A stretch of DNA of 64,000 bases from Sphingomonas sp. 28-63-12 (GCA_002281535.1 NCGD01000002.1:124001-188000), one strand, 5' to 3'. Positions 26,377 to 35,787 are shown, numbered from the stretch's first letter. The notes: a model not told the origin generated them from the sequence alone. Made by a program: numbers and translations.

Positions 26377-26943
26377 ATGTTCGCTCGGACCCCCAGACTG
26401 ACGCTGCGCCCCGGCTGGCCCGAGGATGCCGCCGCGCTGACTCAGGCGATCGCGCATGAGGCGGTGGCGTTCAAGCTCGCCCGCCTGCCCTGGCCCTATA
26501 CCGCCGCGAACGCGGCGGAATGGCTCAACCGGCCACAGTCGCCGCGCGATTTCACGCTGCTGATCATGGCCCATGAAGGGCTCTGCCCCCGCCTTGTTGG
26601 TGCGATCGGCATTCATCCCGACGAGGGTCATGGCGACATCAAGGGCGGGCATGAGATCGGCTATTGGCTGACGCCCGACGCCTGGGGGCGTGGCTATGCG
26701 ACTGAGGCGGGCCACGCGATGCTGGGGATTGCCCGGCACGCGATCGGGCTACGCCGGCTGCGCTCGGGGCATTTCATCGACAACCCGGCCTCTGGGCGCG
26801 TGCTGGCCAAGCTCGGCTTCCGCAATACCGGCGTGGAAATGCGGCATTGCCTGGCGCTCGGCATCGACAAACCCTGCGCGAAGCTGGAGCTTGACCTGTC
26901 GACAGAAGGGTCGTGCGAAGACCCGGAGCGCATGGCGGCGTGA
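26377..26943 (+). CDS. GNAT-family N-acetyltransferase (RimJ/RimL-like)
   Basis: 188 residues, started at the ATG with GAGGAGAG upstream. The opening RTPRLTLRPGWPEDA is the typical RimJ/RimL beginning, and WGRGYATEAGHAML near residue 105 carries the acetyl-CoA pyrophosphate-binding R/Q-x-x-G-x-A loop; FHRSG-type SGRVLAKLGF follows. It transfers an acetyl group, possibly to a ribosomal or other protein N-terminus or a small amine. In many sphingomonads this gene lies between rpmA and obgE, as here. Confidence 0.88.
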   Translation: MFARTPRLTLRPGWPEDAAALTQAIAHEAVAFKLARLPWPYTAANAAEWLNRPQSPRDFTLLIMAHEGLCPRLVGAIGIHPDEGHGDIKGGHEIGYWLTPDAWGRGYATEAGHAMLGIARHAIGLRRLRSGHFIDNPASGRVLAKLGFRNTGVEMRHCLALGIDKPCAKLELDLSTEGSCEDPERMAA

Positions 26944-27007
26944 CACAAGAAAGCCGTTCGGGGTGAGCAATGCTCAACCCGAACGGCAATTTGTAACGCC
27001 CAAGTGA

Positions 27008-27877
27008 TCAGGCCGCCGCCAATTCTCTTTCTGCCCGTGGCAGCAAAGCAGCTTCATAATCGCTCTCGGCGAGTGCGATCAGCTTGCGGTCGTCATGGTG
27101 CCACGGGTGAAATCCGGGGAGGAAAAACGAGAACCAAGCGCCCATCACCTTGCGGCCCATGCCGGGGGCACCAAACACATACCAAAAGAGTTTCGCCCAG
27201 ACGACCGGACCGGTCAGCCCGTCCTGCCGCAGCAGCTCCAGCATACCCTTACGGCGCCCCTCGAAAAATTTGAATGTGGTGAGCAGCATGACAATGGCCT
27301 TGACCCGCCAGCGCGTAAAGCGCGGCCAGTCACGCGTCGCATGCAGCCAGGTATCATAAGCGACACCCTTGTGCTCGATTTCCTCGGCGGCGTGCCAGCG
27401 CCACAATGCAACCGGCTGCTGCTCACCGCCTGCGAGATGCGCGGGCGTCGCGATCAGCTCATGCGCGATGATTGCGGTAAAATGCTCGAGCGCCATGGTC
27501 GCGGCGAGATTGGCGATAGCGGGGCGCCCTTTGGTCAGCGCCAGCGACTCGTCGACATGCTGCTCGAGCAACGACACATCATAGCCCTGGTCGGTGACAT
27601 GGCGGTTGAAGGCGACATGTTCGCGGGTGTGCATCACCTCCTGCTTGATAAAGGCATTGATCTCGGCGGTCAGCTTGGGCGGTGTGCCGTCGCGAAACTG
27701 CCGCACACTGTCGATGAAATAACCTTCGCCCTTCGGGAAGGTGACCGACAGGGCGTTGTAAAAGGCGGTGGCATAGGGGTTATTGTTCAGCCACCAGCGC
27801 CCCATTTTGCGATCGCGGCCAAAGCGCAGATCGCGCGGCGTGATCGTCAAATCAGCGGGACTGGTTGCTTTCGCCAC
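27008..27877 (-). CDS. predicted metal-dependent hydrolase (PF10118-like)
   Basis: 289 residues with a GTG start (27877) and GGAGG six bases before it. Conserved acidic and His clusters lie in four helices: KQEVMHTREHVAFNRH near residue 80, ALEHFTAIIAHELI near 131 and WHAAEEIEHKGVAYD near 162. This ferritin-like E-x-x-H arrangement suggests a di-iron centre, although the family is only called a predicted metal-dependent hydrolase. Its promoter region is shared with a divergent TetR gene and contains a tandem repeat (27913-27956), so it is probably the TetR target. Family members often occur with lipid-related genes. Confidence 0.8.
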   Translation of the reverse strand: MAKATSPADLTITPRDLRFGRDRKMGRWWLNNNPYATAFYNALSVTFPKGEGYFIDSVRQFRDGTPPKLTAEINAFIKQEVMHTREHVAFNRHVTDQGYDVSLLEQHVDESLALTKGRPAIANLAATMALEHFTAIIAHELIATPAHLAGGEQQPVALWRWHAAEEIEHKGVAYDTWLHATRDWPRFTRWRVKAIVMLLTTFKFFEGRRKGMLELLRQDGLTGPVVWAKLFWYVFGAPGMGRKVMGAWFSFFLPGFHPWHHDDRKLIALAESDYEAALLPRAERELAAA

Positions 27878-27912
27878 AAAAACCTCCGAACAGAATGATT
27901 CAGCATTGCTTG

Positions 27913-27956
27913 CTTACATCACTGTCAATAGGTCCTACTTACACTCGTGTCAATAG
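27913..27956. promoter_or_regulatory. tandem 19-bp operator-like repeat in the divergent hydrolase/tetR promoter
   Basis: Two copies of CTTACA-N4-TGTCAATAG lie at 27913-27931 and 27938-27956. All 15 fixed positions are identical and only the four central bases differ. Each copy is an imperfect palindrome (TTACA...TGTcAA), and their 25-base spacing is about two and a half helical turns. On the minus strand each copy supplies a TTGACA usable as a -35 for the hydrolase gene. The second copy covers the GTG start of tetR. Confidence 0.65.
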
Positions 27957-28546
27957 CCCGCCGCCGCCTCTCCCCCGAAGAATCGCGCGATAATGCGCTC
28001 GAAGCAGCGCGTGCGCTGCTGCTCGAATCCGGCCCGCAAGCAGTTACGCTCAAGGCAGTGGCCGCGCGGATCGGCCGAACCCATGCCAATCTCCTGCATC
28101 ATTTTGGCTCGGCCGCCGGCCTGCAAAAGGCACTGATTGCCGCAATGGCTGATTCGATCGTCGGCACGATCGCTGCCGCGGTGATGCGGGCGCGTACCGG
28201 AGACCATGATCCGCGTGAAGTCGTCGACCTGACCTTTGACGCCTTTGGCAAGGAAGGCGCAGGTGCGCTGGCCAGCTGGATGATCCTGTCGGGCAATTTG
28301 GATGCGCTCGATCCGATCCTGGCGGCGATCCACGGGCTGGTCGATCAGCTCGCCGAGGATCAGGAAATGCACGGCCCGTCGCTGCGCGAGGAAACGCTCT
28401 CGCTCGTCCTGATGGCGCTGGGCGATGCCCTGCTCGGCGGCCCGATGGCCAGCGCGCTGGAGCTGCCGCGCGGTACCGCGCGCGAGCTGGCCGTCCAGCA
28501 ACTCACCGCCTCGCGTCTGGCGGCGGGCCTGCCCGTCAAGGCCTGA
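27947..28546 (+). CDS. TetR-family transcriptional regulator
   Basis: 199 residues. The N-terminal HTH is clear: SRDNALEAARALLLESGPQAVTLKAVAARIGRTHANLLHHFGSAAGL (about residues 13-60), with a recognition helix containing THANLLHHF. The ligand-binding half is helical with no known signature. The frame is open at a GTG (27947) lying in the second operator repeat and without a ribosome binding site, so the mRNA may be leaderless or the true start may be slightly downstream. It most likely represses the divergent PF10118 hydrolase and itself. Confidence 0.88.
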   Translation: MSIARRRLSPEESRDNALEAARALLLESGPQAVTLKAVAARIGRTHANLLHHFGSAAGLQKALIAAMADSIVGTIAAAVMRARTGDHDPREVVDLTFDAFGKEGAGALASWMILSGNLDALDPILAAIHGLVDQLAEDQEMHGPSLREETLSLVLMALGDALLGGPMASALELPRGTARELAVQQLTASRLAAGLPVKA

Positions 28547-28592
28547 TTGCCAACGCACTGGATAAAATGCCGCATTCCGCTAGAGAGCGCGC

Positions 28593-29636
28593 ATGCATTT
28601 TCTCGATCAAGCCAAGATTTTCGTCCGTTCGGGTGCCGGTGGCCCCGGTGCGGTCTCTTTTCGTCGTGAAAAGTTCATCGAATATGGCGGCCCCAATGGC
28701 GGCAATGGCGGCAAGGGCGGCGATATCGTGTTCGAAGCCGTTCCCGGCCTCAATACGCTGATCGATTTCCGCTATACCCAGCATTTCCGGGCACCACGCG
28801 GCAAGGGCGGCGCCGGGCAGAACCGTACCGGCGCGGGTGGCGGCGATCTGATCATTCGCGTGCCGGTTGGCACGCAGGTGCTGAGCGAGGACAAGGAACA
28901 TGTGCTGGCCGACTTTACAGTGCCGGGCCAGCGCACTGTCTTCATGCGGGGCGGCGATGGCGGGCGCGGTAATGCCAGCTACAAGACGTCGACCAACCGC
29001 ACCCCGCGCCAGCATGGCACGGGCTGGCCGGGCGAGGAAGGCTGGGTCTGGCTGCGGCTGAAACTGCTCGCCGATGCGGGGCTGGTGGGGCTGCCGAACG
29101 CCGGCAAATCGACCTTCATCAACGCGACGACCAATGCCAATGCCAAGGTCGGCGATTATCCCTTCACCACCACCAAGCCGCAGCTCGGCGTGGTCAGCCA
29201 CCGCAACCGTGAATTCGTGCTCGCCGATATCCCCGGCCTGATCGAGGGCGCGGCTGACGGCGCTGGCATCGGCGATCGCTTTCTGGGCCATATCGAACGA
29301 TGCAAGGTGCTGCTTCACCTAGTCGATGCGACCGAAGACAATCCGGTCGAAAACTACCGGATCGTGCGCGGCGAGCTCGAAGCTTATGGCGGCGGCCTGG
29401 TCGATAAGCCCGAAGTGATCGGCCTCAACAAAATCGACGCGCTGCCCGCCGCCGAGATCAAGAAACTCGCCACCAAGTTGAAGCGCGCAAGCAAGGCCGA
29501 GGTAATGCTGCTCTCGGGCGCCGGGGGCGAAGGCATCGAGGCGGTGCTCGACCGGCTGGTCGATGCGATCGGCCCGCTAGAGGCGGCGCCGGCCGCAGGA
29601 GACAGCGAAGAGGCAGCGGAATGGTCGCCGATCTGA
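28593..29636 (+). CDS. obgE: GTPase ObgE/CgtA
   Basis: 347 residues. The Gly-rich Obg fold occupies residues 1-158 (FRREKFIEYGGPNGGNGGKGGD, GGDGGRGNASYK), followed by the G domain with GLPNAGKST (Walker A), DIPGLIEGA (switch II), NKID and the LSGAGGEG G5 region. Obg is an essential GTPase acting in 50S assembly and stress/cell-cycle control. The C-terminus is short and has no OCT or TGS domain, as usual in this group. It overlaps the next small membrane-protein gene by 16 bases. Confidence 0.97.
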   Translation: MHFLDQAKIFVRSGAGGPGAVSFRREKFIEYGGPNGGNGGKGGDIVFEAVPGLNTLIDFRYTQHFRAPRGKGGAGQNRTGAGGGDLIIRVPVGTQVLSEDKEHVLADFTVPGQRTVFMRGGDGGRGNASYKTSTNRTPRQHGTGWPGEEGWVWLRLKLLADAGLVGLPNAGKSTFINATTNANAKVGDYPFTTTKPQLGVVSHRNREFVLADIPGLIEGAADGAGIGDRFLGHIERCKVLLHLVDATEDNPVENYRIVRGELEAYGGGLVDKPEVIGLNKIDALPAAEIKKLATKLKRASKAEVMLLSGAGGEGIEAVLDRLVDAIGPLEAAPAAGDSEEAAEWSPI

Positions 29637-30049
29637 AGCCGCCCCCCGGTCTGCGCGCGTCAATGATCGCACTCGACGGCGGCATGCTGGCCTATTGGGC
29701 GATTGCGGCACTTGCCTGCATTGGCGTGCTGCACCTGCCACCGGATGTGATGTATCAAGGCTACGGAGACCCTGTCATCGATGCGTGGAACTGGTCTTTC
29801 GCGCCCCTTGATCTGGGCTTTTCGATCATGGGCCTGGTCAGCGTCGCGATGGCAAGGCGCGGCGACCCGCGCTGGCGGCCGGTGGCGATCGTCTCGCTTG
29901 CATTCGCGTTCTGCGCCGGGCTGATGGCAATCAGTTTCTGGAGCCTGACCGGCGATTTCGCGGTTGCCTGGTGGCTGCCCAATCTGTTGCTGATGGCGGT
30001 ACCGGGCGTCTGGCTGGCCCGATTGGCGCAGTCTGGCAACGCTGGCTGA
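29621..30049 (+). CDS. small integral membrane protein (DUF5360/YvaD-like)
   Basis: 142 residues with four predicted membrane helices at about residues 16-38, 57-75, 86-107 and 114-135. The motif NWSFAPLDLGFSIMGL between helices 1 and 2 recalls the DUF5360 (YvaD) family, a match from memory and therefore tentative. It starts inside the obgE 3' end (16-base overlap) and proB begins four bases after its stop, so all three are cotranscribed. The function is unknown. Confidence 0.7.
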   Translation: MVADLKPPPGLRASMIALDGGMLAYWAIAALACIGVLHLPPDVMYQGYGDPVIDAWNWSFAPLDLGFSIMGLVSVAMARRGDPRWRPVAIVSLAFAFCAGLMAISFWSLTGDFAVAWWLPNLLLMAVPGVWLARLAQSGNAG

Positions 30050-30053
30050 TCCG

Positions 30054-31178
30054 ATGTCGGCCGACGCCTTCTCTGCCGCTACCTGTCCGCGCCTGATCGT
30101 CAAGGTCGGCTCGTCGCTGCTCGTCACGCCCGGCGGCGAGGTGCGACGCGACTGGCTGGCCACACTCGCCGCCGACATCGCTACGCGCGCCAAGGCCGGC
30201 CAACAGATCGCCGTCGTTTCGTCGGGCGCGATTGCGCTTGGCGCACGGCGGCTGAAGCTCGCCAAGGGCGGCCGCGCCAGCCTGGAGGACGCCCAGGCTG
30301 CCGCCGCCACCGGCCAGATCACGCTCAGCCAGATCTGGGCGGAACTGCTGGGCGCCGAAGGACTGACCGCCGCGCAGATGCTGGTCACGCTCGACGATCT
30401 TGAGGACCGGCGCCGCTATCTGAACGCCTCGGCAACGCTGGCGCGGCTGTTATCGCTTGGCGTCGTGCCGGTCATCAATGAGAATGATTCGGTCGCGACC
30501 GCCGAAATCCGCTTTGGCGATAATGACCGGCTCGCCGCCCGGATTGCGCAAGCAGCGGGTGCGCAGGGCGTGATCCTGCTCTCCGATGTCGACGGGTTGT
30601 TCGATGCCAACCCCCTCACCCACCCCGAAGCCCGGTTGATCGATCAGGTCAAGCGGATCGACGCCCGGATCGAAGCGATGGCGAGCGGCGATAGCGCATC
30701 GGGAATGGGATCGGGTGGCATGGCCTCCAAGATCGCCGCGGCGCGGATCGCGACCGGCGCCGGCGTCGCCCTTGCCATCGCGTCGGGCCATCATGATCAT
30801 CCGCTGCTGGCCTTCGCAACAAGCGGGCGCGGCAGCGTGTTCGTGCCGGAGCGCACCGCGAACGCACGCAAGGCCTGGCTCGCCGGCGGGTTGACCGCCA
30901 AGGGCGAGATCGCCGTCGATGCCGGTGCGGTCGTCGCCCTCAAGGCAGGCAAGAGCCTGCTTGCGGCCGGGGCGATTTCGGCCACCGGCCAATTCCTGCG
31001 TGGCGATCTGGTCGCGATCATCGGCCCCGATGGCGCTACGGTAGCCCGGGGTCTGAGCGAATATGATGTCGGCGATGCGGCGCGGCTGTGCGGCAAGCGG
31101 AGCGACGATCACGCCGCAATCCTGGGCCACGCGCCCCGTGGGGCGCTGGTCCATCGCAGCCACATGGCGCTGCTGTGA
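30054..31178 (+). CDS. proB: glutamate 5-kinase
   Basis: 374 residues. LIVKVGSSLLV opens the amino-acid kinase domain, VSSGAIALGARRL lies near residue 58, INENDSVAT and FGDNDRLAARIA near 141-160 bind glutamate and ATP, and a PUA domain fills about residues 285-365 (KGEIAVDAGAVVALKAGKSLL). It catalyses the first step of proline synthesis and is normally feedback-inhibited by proline. obgE-proB linkage is common in alphaproteobacteria. The stop overlaps the next GTG start. Confidence 0.97.
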   Translation: MSADAFSAATCPRLIVKVGSSLLVTPGGEVRRDWLATLAADIATRAKAGQQIAVVSSGAIALGARRLKLAKGGRASLEDAQAAAATGQITLSQIWAELLGAEGLTAAQMLVTLDDLEDRRRYLNASATLARLLSLGVVPVINENDSVATAEIRFGDNDRLAARIAQAAGAQGVILLSDVDGLFDANPLTHPEARLIDQVKRIDARIEAMASGDSASGMGSGGMASKIAAARIATGAGVALAIASGHHDHPLLAFATSGRGSVFVPERTANARKAWLAGGLTAKGEIAVDAGAVVALKAGKSLLAAGAISATGQFLRGDLVAIIGPDGATVARGLSEYDVGDAARLCGKRSDDHAAILGHAPRGALVHRSHMALL

Positions 31179-32080
31179 TCATCGCGCTGACGGGCGGCAC
31201 CGGATTTGTCGGCAAGCGGCTGATCGCGTTGGCGACCGAGGCGGGGCATCACGTCCGCGCCCTCACCCGCAGACCGCGGCCCGAGCTGCCGAGCGTCACC
31301 TGGATCGATGGCGCGCTCGACACGCCCGGAGCACTCGCCAGATTAGTGGACGGCGCGCAGGCCGTCATTCACGTCGCCGGTGTCGTCAACGCCCCAGACC
31401 GCACCGGGTTCGCGCACGGGAATATCGACGGGACGCAGGCGATGATCGACGCAACTATGGCGGCGCGTATCCTTCGATTCGTGCATGTCTCATCGCTCGC
31501 CGCCCGCGAACCGTCACTGTCCAACTATGGCTGGTCAAAGGCCGAGAGCGAGCGCCGGGTCGAAACCTCGCCACTGGCCTGGACGATCGTCCGACCGCCT
31601 GCCGTCTATGGTCCCGGCGACCTCGAAATGCTCGACACCTTCCGCATCGCCAGGCTTGGCGTCGCGCTGATGCCGCCGCCCGGCAAGATTGCGGTGATAC
31701 ATGTCGACGATCTCGCCCGGCTGTTGCTGGCGCTGGCGACGCAGGATACCGGCCGGCTGATCATCGAGCCCGATGACGGCACGCCCGGCGGCTGGACGCA
31801 TGCGGATTTCTTCGCACGGGCGATTGGACGCGCGATCGGCAAACATGTCTGGCCGTTACCGCTGCCGCGCGCGCTGTTGGCGACAGCCGCATGGCTCGAC
31901 GGCCTGATCCGCAGATCCGATGCCAAGCTCACCCCCGACCGGGTCGGCTATATGTGTCACCCTGACTGGACGGTCGATCCCGCGCACCAACCGCCACCCG
32001 CGCTCTGGCAGCCGATGATTGCTACGACCGACGGGCTGGCCGCGACGGCTGCATGGTATCGTGCGCAGGGCCTGCTATAG
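31175..32080 (+). CDS. NAD-dependent epimerase/dehydratase-family reductase, possible ceramide reductase (CerR-like)
   Basis: 301 residues with a GTG start in a GTGA overlap with proB. LTGGTGFVGKRL (residues 4-15) is the extended-SDR cofactor loop, and VSSLAAREPSLSNYGWSKAE (about 108-127) carries Ser and Tyr-x-x-x-Lys. In Caulobacter an extended SDR (CerR) encoded beside spt and its ACP reduces the 3-oxo-ceramide intermediate. The same neighbours here make that role attractive, but it rests on context. A complex-I NDUFA9-like role is the main alternative. Confidence 0.75.
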   Translation: MIIALTGGTGFVGKRLIALATEAGHHVRALTRRPRPELPSVTWIDGALDTPGALARLVDGAQAVIHVAGVVNAPDRTGFAHGNIDGTQAMIDATMAARILRFVHVSSLAAREPSLSNYGWSKAESERRVETSPLAWTIVRPPAVYGPGDLEMLDTFRIARLGVALMPPPGKIAVIHVDDLARLLLALATQDTGRLIIEPDDGTPGGWTHADFFARAIGRAIGKHVWPLPLPRALLATAAWLDGLIRRSDAKLTPDRVGYMCHPDWTVDPAHQPPPALWQPMIATTDGLAATAAWYRAQGLL

Positions 32081-32145
32081 ATTCGCCAGAATACCGCCGC
32101 ATTTGGCTGCCACGGACTGCCCCTATCAAAGCGACAAGGACCGAC

Positions 32146-32388
32146 ATGAGCGACCGCACCGCCGTTTACGACACCGTCACCACCCTGATCGAGCCGTTCA
32201 ACAAAAAGGGCGTCGCGCTCAGCGATGCGACCACCTTCCAGGGAGATCTCGAATGGGACAGCCTGACGGTGATGGATTTCGTCGCCGCGATCGAGGATGA
32301 TTTCGACATCATCATCACGATGAACATGCAGGCCGAAATCGAGACGGTTGGCCAGCTGGTCGATGCCGTCGTCAAGCTGAAGGGTTGA
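32146..32388 (+). CDS. acyl carrier protein, probably dedicated to sphingolipid synthesis
   Basis: An 80-residue ACP. The phosphopantetheine site is Ser39 in EWDSLTVMDF, within an acidic four-helix sequence (FVAAIEDDFDIIITM). AAGGA precedes the start. It lies four bases before spt, the arrangement in which a specialised ACP (AcpR in Caulobacter) delivers the fatty acyl group to serine palmitoyltransferase. It is distinct from housekeeping AcpP, which would have DSLDTVEL and sit with fab genes. Confidence 0.9.
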   Translation: MSDRTAVYDTVTTLIEPFNKKGVALSDATTFQGDLEWDSLTVMDFVAAIEDDFDIIITMNMQAEIETVGQLVDAVVKLKG

Positions 32389-32392
32389 GCCA

Positions 32393-33661
32393 ATGAGCGA
32401 CGCCATTGCCACCGCCGACGCCTTGCCGATCGATCCCGTCACGGTTGCGCCCGAGCACGACCTGTTCACCAAATTCGACGCGCTGATCGCAGAGAAGCAG
32501 GCGCTGATCGATACCGGCGTGCGCGACCCATTCGGCATCGTCATGGATCAGGTCAAATCGCCGACCGTCGCGGTGATCCGGGGCAAGGAAACGATCCTGC
32601 TCGGCACCTATAATTATATGGGGATGACCTTCGATCCAGACGTTATCCAGGCCGGCAAGGATGCGCTCGACCAATTTGGATCGGGCACCAATGGCAGCCG
32701 CATGCTCAACGGCACGTTTCGCGATCACATCGATGCAGAAGATGCGCTCAAGGAATTCTACGGCGCGTCATCGGCAATGGTGTTTTCGACTGGCTATCAG
32801 GCCAATCTCGGCATCATCTCCACGCTCGCCGGCAAGGGCGAATATATTATCCTCGATGCCGACAGCCATGCGTCAATCTATGATGGCTGCGCGCTTGGCA
32901 ACGCCGAAATCGTCCGCTTCCGCCACAACTCGGTCGAGGATCTCGACAAGCGGCTCGGCCGGCTGCCAAAAGAGCCGGGCAAGCTCGTCGTGCTCGAAGG
33001 CGTCTATTCGATGCTCGGCGATATCGCACCGCTGAAGGAAATGGTTGCCGTCGCCAAGAAGCATGGTGCGATGGTGCTGGTCGACGAAGCGCATTCGATG
33101 GGCTTTTTTGGCGACCATGGCCGCGGCGTTTATGAGGATCAGCAGCTCGACCTCGGCACCGAGGTGGATTTCATCATCGGCACCTTTTCCAAATCGGTCG
33201 GCACCGTCGGCGGTTTCTGCGTGTCGAACCATCCCAAGTTCGAAGCAATGCGGATGGTCTGCCGCCCCTATATCTTCACCGCGTCGCTCCCGCCATCGGT
33301 GGTGGCCACGGCGGCGACCTCGATCCGCAAGCTGATGCACGCGCACAACAAGCGCCAGCACCTGTGGGAAAATGCGCGGCGGCTGCACGGCGGACTGAAG
33401 GCGATGGGCTTCAAGCTCGGCACCGACACCCCGCAATCGGCCATCATCGCCATCATTCTGGAAGATCAGATCCAGGCGGTAATGATGTGGCAGGCCCTGC
33501 TCGACAATGGTCTTTATGTGAACATGGCCCGGCCGCCAGCGACACCCGCCGGCACCTTCCTCTTGCGCTGTTCGCTCTGCGCCGAACACACCACCGAACA
33601 AGTGACGCAGATATTGAGCTTGTTTGAAGCCGCAGGCAGGGCCGTGGGGGCGATCGGCTGA
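32393..33661 (+). CDS. spt: serine palmitoyltransferase
   Basis: A 422-residue alpha-oxoamine synthase very close, by eye, to the well-studied soluble homodimeric Sphingomonas enzyme, including YNYMGMTFDPDVI, FGSGTNGSRMLNGT, GVYSMLGDIAPLKE and YVNMARPPATPAGTFLLRCS. His159 in DADSHAS stacks on PLP and Lys267 in GTFSKSVGTVGG forms the Schiff base. It condenses L-serine with a long acyl thioester to give 3-ketodihydrosphingosine, the first step of the sphingolipids that replace LPS in sphingomonads. The specialised ACP precedes it; the downstream histidine kinase is 58 bases away. Confidence 0.97.
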   Translation: MSDAIATADALPIDPVTVAPEHDLFTKFDALIAEKQALIDTGVRDPFGIVMDQVKSPTVAVIRGKETILLGTYNYMGMTFDPDVIQAGKDALDQFGSGTNGSRMLNGTFRDHIDAEDALKEFYGASSAMVFSTGYQANLGIISTLAGKGEYIILDADSHASIYDGCALGNAEIVRFRHNSVEDLDKRLGRLPKEPGKLVVLEGVYSMLGDIAPLKEMVAVAKKHGAMVLVDEAHSMGFFGDHGRGVYEDQQLDLGTEVDFIIGTFSKSVGTVGGFCVSNHPKFEAMRMVCRPYIFTASLPPSVVATAATSIRKLMHAHNKRQHLWENARRLHGGLKAMGFKLGTDTPQSAIIAIILEDQIQAVMMWQALLDNGLYVNMARPPATPAGTFLLRCSLCAEHTTEQVTQILSLFEAAGRAVGAIG

Positions 33662-33719
33662 CCCAATCCCGCAGGCAATGCTATGCATGCTCTGCCCTTA
33701 ACGCTATCGTGGCGCTGTG

Positions 33720-35693
33720 ATGATCGAAACCGCCACACCAGAGACGATGGGCGGCGCAAAAGACGCGCGCATGCGGGTTCGGCTGTTGTTCGCGGTGGCA
33801 GCGCTTGGCGCCATCGTCCTGGTCGGGTTGATCCTGACGATGAGCGAGGCCAATCGCCAACGTGATCGCGCGCTGGTCCTGCAGACCCACAGTTCGCAGG
33901 TCACCCTGCTCGCGCGCACGCTTTCAGCGACGACGGCGCGGGCCGAGGCCTCGCTCGGTCGCTATGTGATCAGCGCCGATAACCGGCTTGGGGTGCGCTA
34001 CAGCGATCTGTGGCGCCGGGCTGGCGACCAGATCGACCAGCTCGACAAGGTGACCTATGCCGATAGCCCCGAACAACGCGACCGGATCGACGCTCTGCGG
34101 CGCGCCTATCGCCAGCGCAGCGCCGAACTTTCGCTGATCGCGCTCAGCACGCGGTACAAGAAGAATGACCAGGCGCTGGCCCGCTATTATCAGGCGCGCG
34201 AATCCAAGCCGTTGCTGGAGATCAACGCGCTGCTCGACGATATTATCGATGCGGAACGGGCGCTGCTGACCGATCGCACCAACGAAGCGTTGCAATCGGT
34301 CAAGCGATCAACCGACGCAGCACTGGTCCTGGTGGCGTTCGGCGTGATGATCGTGCTCGGCGCAATCGCGCTGGGATGGACCACCGTCCAGGCGCTGGGT
34401 CAGCGCGGCCAGGCGCGCGCCGAGGCCGATTCCGAACGCGAGCGCGCCTTTGAACTCGAACGCGCCGTGGCGCAGGCCACAGCTGAACTCAAGCAGCAGG
34501 CGATTGAACGGATCGCCACGGAGGGCAAGCTGCGCCAGGTCCAGAAGATGGAAGTCGTCGGCCAGCTAACCGGCGGCATTGCTCATGACTTCAATAATAT
34601 GCTTGCCGTTGTTCTCGGCGGGCTCGAATTGGCGCGCCGCAATATCGCCAACCCGACCGCAGCATTGCGCAATATCGACAATGCCACCGAGGGCGCCAAT
34701 CGCGCGGTGGCACTGACGCGCCAGTTGCTCGCCTTTTCGCGCGCCGACGCGCTGCAACCGGCGGCACTCGATACCGGCGACCTGATCCAGGGCATGTCGG
34801 ACCTGTTCGATCGCACATTGGGCGACGCGATCATCGTCACCACGGTCGACGAGGGGCTCGACTGGCGCATTTGGGCCGATCGCCATCAGCTCGAAAATGC
34901 CTTGCTCAACCTGGCCGTCAATGCGCGCGACGCGATGGAGGGGCGCGGCACGCTGACGATCACTACCAGCGGCCAACGGCTTGCCGGCGGCGAGATCGGC
35001 AACTGCCCCGCCGGCGATTACGTCACCATTGCCGTGACCGATACCGGCTGCGGCATGGCGCCCGACGTGCTGGAGCGCGTGTTCGAACCGTTTTTCACCA
35101 CCAAACCGGTTGGCAAGGGCACCGGCCTCGGGCTCAGCCAGATCTTCGGCTTTGTCCGACAGTCGGACGGAGAGATCGTCATCCGGTCGGAAACCGGTAG
35201 CGGAACGACGGTGACGCTGTACCTGCCGCGCCACACAGGCGAAGCCGTTGCGCAACCGGCAGACGAAGCGCACGCGCCGCCGGTCTCTCCGACACTTCAC
35301 CGCCTCGCAATCCTGGTCGTCGAGGATGAGCCGCGCGTCCTTGCCGCGACGATTGCCGCGCTTGAAGCGCTCGGCCACCACCCGATCGGCTGTGGCGATC
35401 CGTGTGACGCACTGGATCTGATCGCTGCCAATCCCGGTATATCGCTAGTGATATCGGATGTGTTGATGCCCAATCAGACCGGCCCGGAATTGGTCGCCCA
35501 GATCGTGGCCAAACACCCGAAAATGGCGGTGTTCTTCGTCACCGGGTTCGCCGGCGAGGCCGATGGATCGGCAGAGATTGGTGACCATATCGTGCTGCGC
35601 AAGCCATTTACGATTACCGCCCTCGAACGCGCGATCGCAACCACCATGGCGGCGCAGAGCGATGTCGGCCAACGCCGCAGCGCCGCTGCATGA
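33720..35693 (+). CDS. hybrid sensor histidine kinase with receiver domain
   Basis: About 657 residues (an overlapping GTG at 33717 is an alternative start). A first membrane helix (about 21-43) and second (about 198-221) flank a periplasmic helical CHASE3-like domain. A coiled coil leads to the HisKA domain with His289 in GGIAHDFNN. The ATPase domain has NLAVNARDAM (N box), DTGCGM (G1) and GKGTGLGLSQIFG (G2), and a C-terminal receiver has Asp580 in VISDVLMP. No separate response regulator is adjacent; output may pass through phosphotransfer. The position between spt and lptFG hints at envelope sensing, but this is inference. Confidence 0.92.
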   Translation: MIETATPETMGGAKDARMRVRLLFAVAALGAIVLVGLILTMSEANRQRDRALVLQTHSSQVTLLARTLSATTARAEASLGRYVISADNRLGVRYSDLWRRAGDQIDQLDKVTYADSPEQRDRIDALRRAYRQRSAELSLIALSTRYKKNDQALARYYQARESKPLLEINALLDDIIDAERALLTDRTNEALQSVKRSTDAALVLVAFGVMIVLGAIALGWTTVQALGQRGQARAEADSERERAFELERAVAQATAELKQQAIERIATEGKLRQVQKMEVVGQLTGGIAHDFNNMLAVVLGGLELARRNIANPTAALRNIDNATEGANRAVALTRQLLAFSRADALQPAALDTGDLIQGMSDLFDRTLGDAIIVTTVDEGLDWRIWADRHQLENALLNLAVNARDAMEGRGTLTITTSGQRLAGGEIGNCPAGDYVTIAVTDTGCGMAPDVLERVFEPFFTTKPVGKGTGLGLSQIFGFVRQSDGEIVIRSETGSGTTVTLYLPRHTGEAVAQPADEAHAPPVSPTLHRLAILVVEDEPRVLAATIAALEALGHHPIGCGDPCDALDLIAANPGISLVISDVLMPNQTGPELVAQIVAKHPKMAVFFVTGFAGEADGSAEIGDHIVLRKPFTITALERAIATTMAAQSDVGQRRSAAA

Positions 35694-35787
35694 TTTGGCT
35701 GCTGACGGCGGCGTTGCGGCACGATATAGCCGCGCAAGCCAGGACGCGTTCGGCGTCCCCCTTTGCGTTTAGGTCGCCCCGTTTTTC

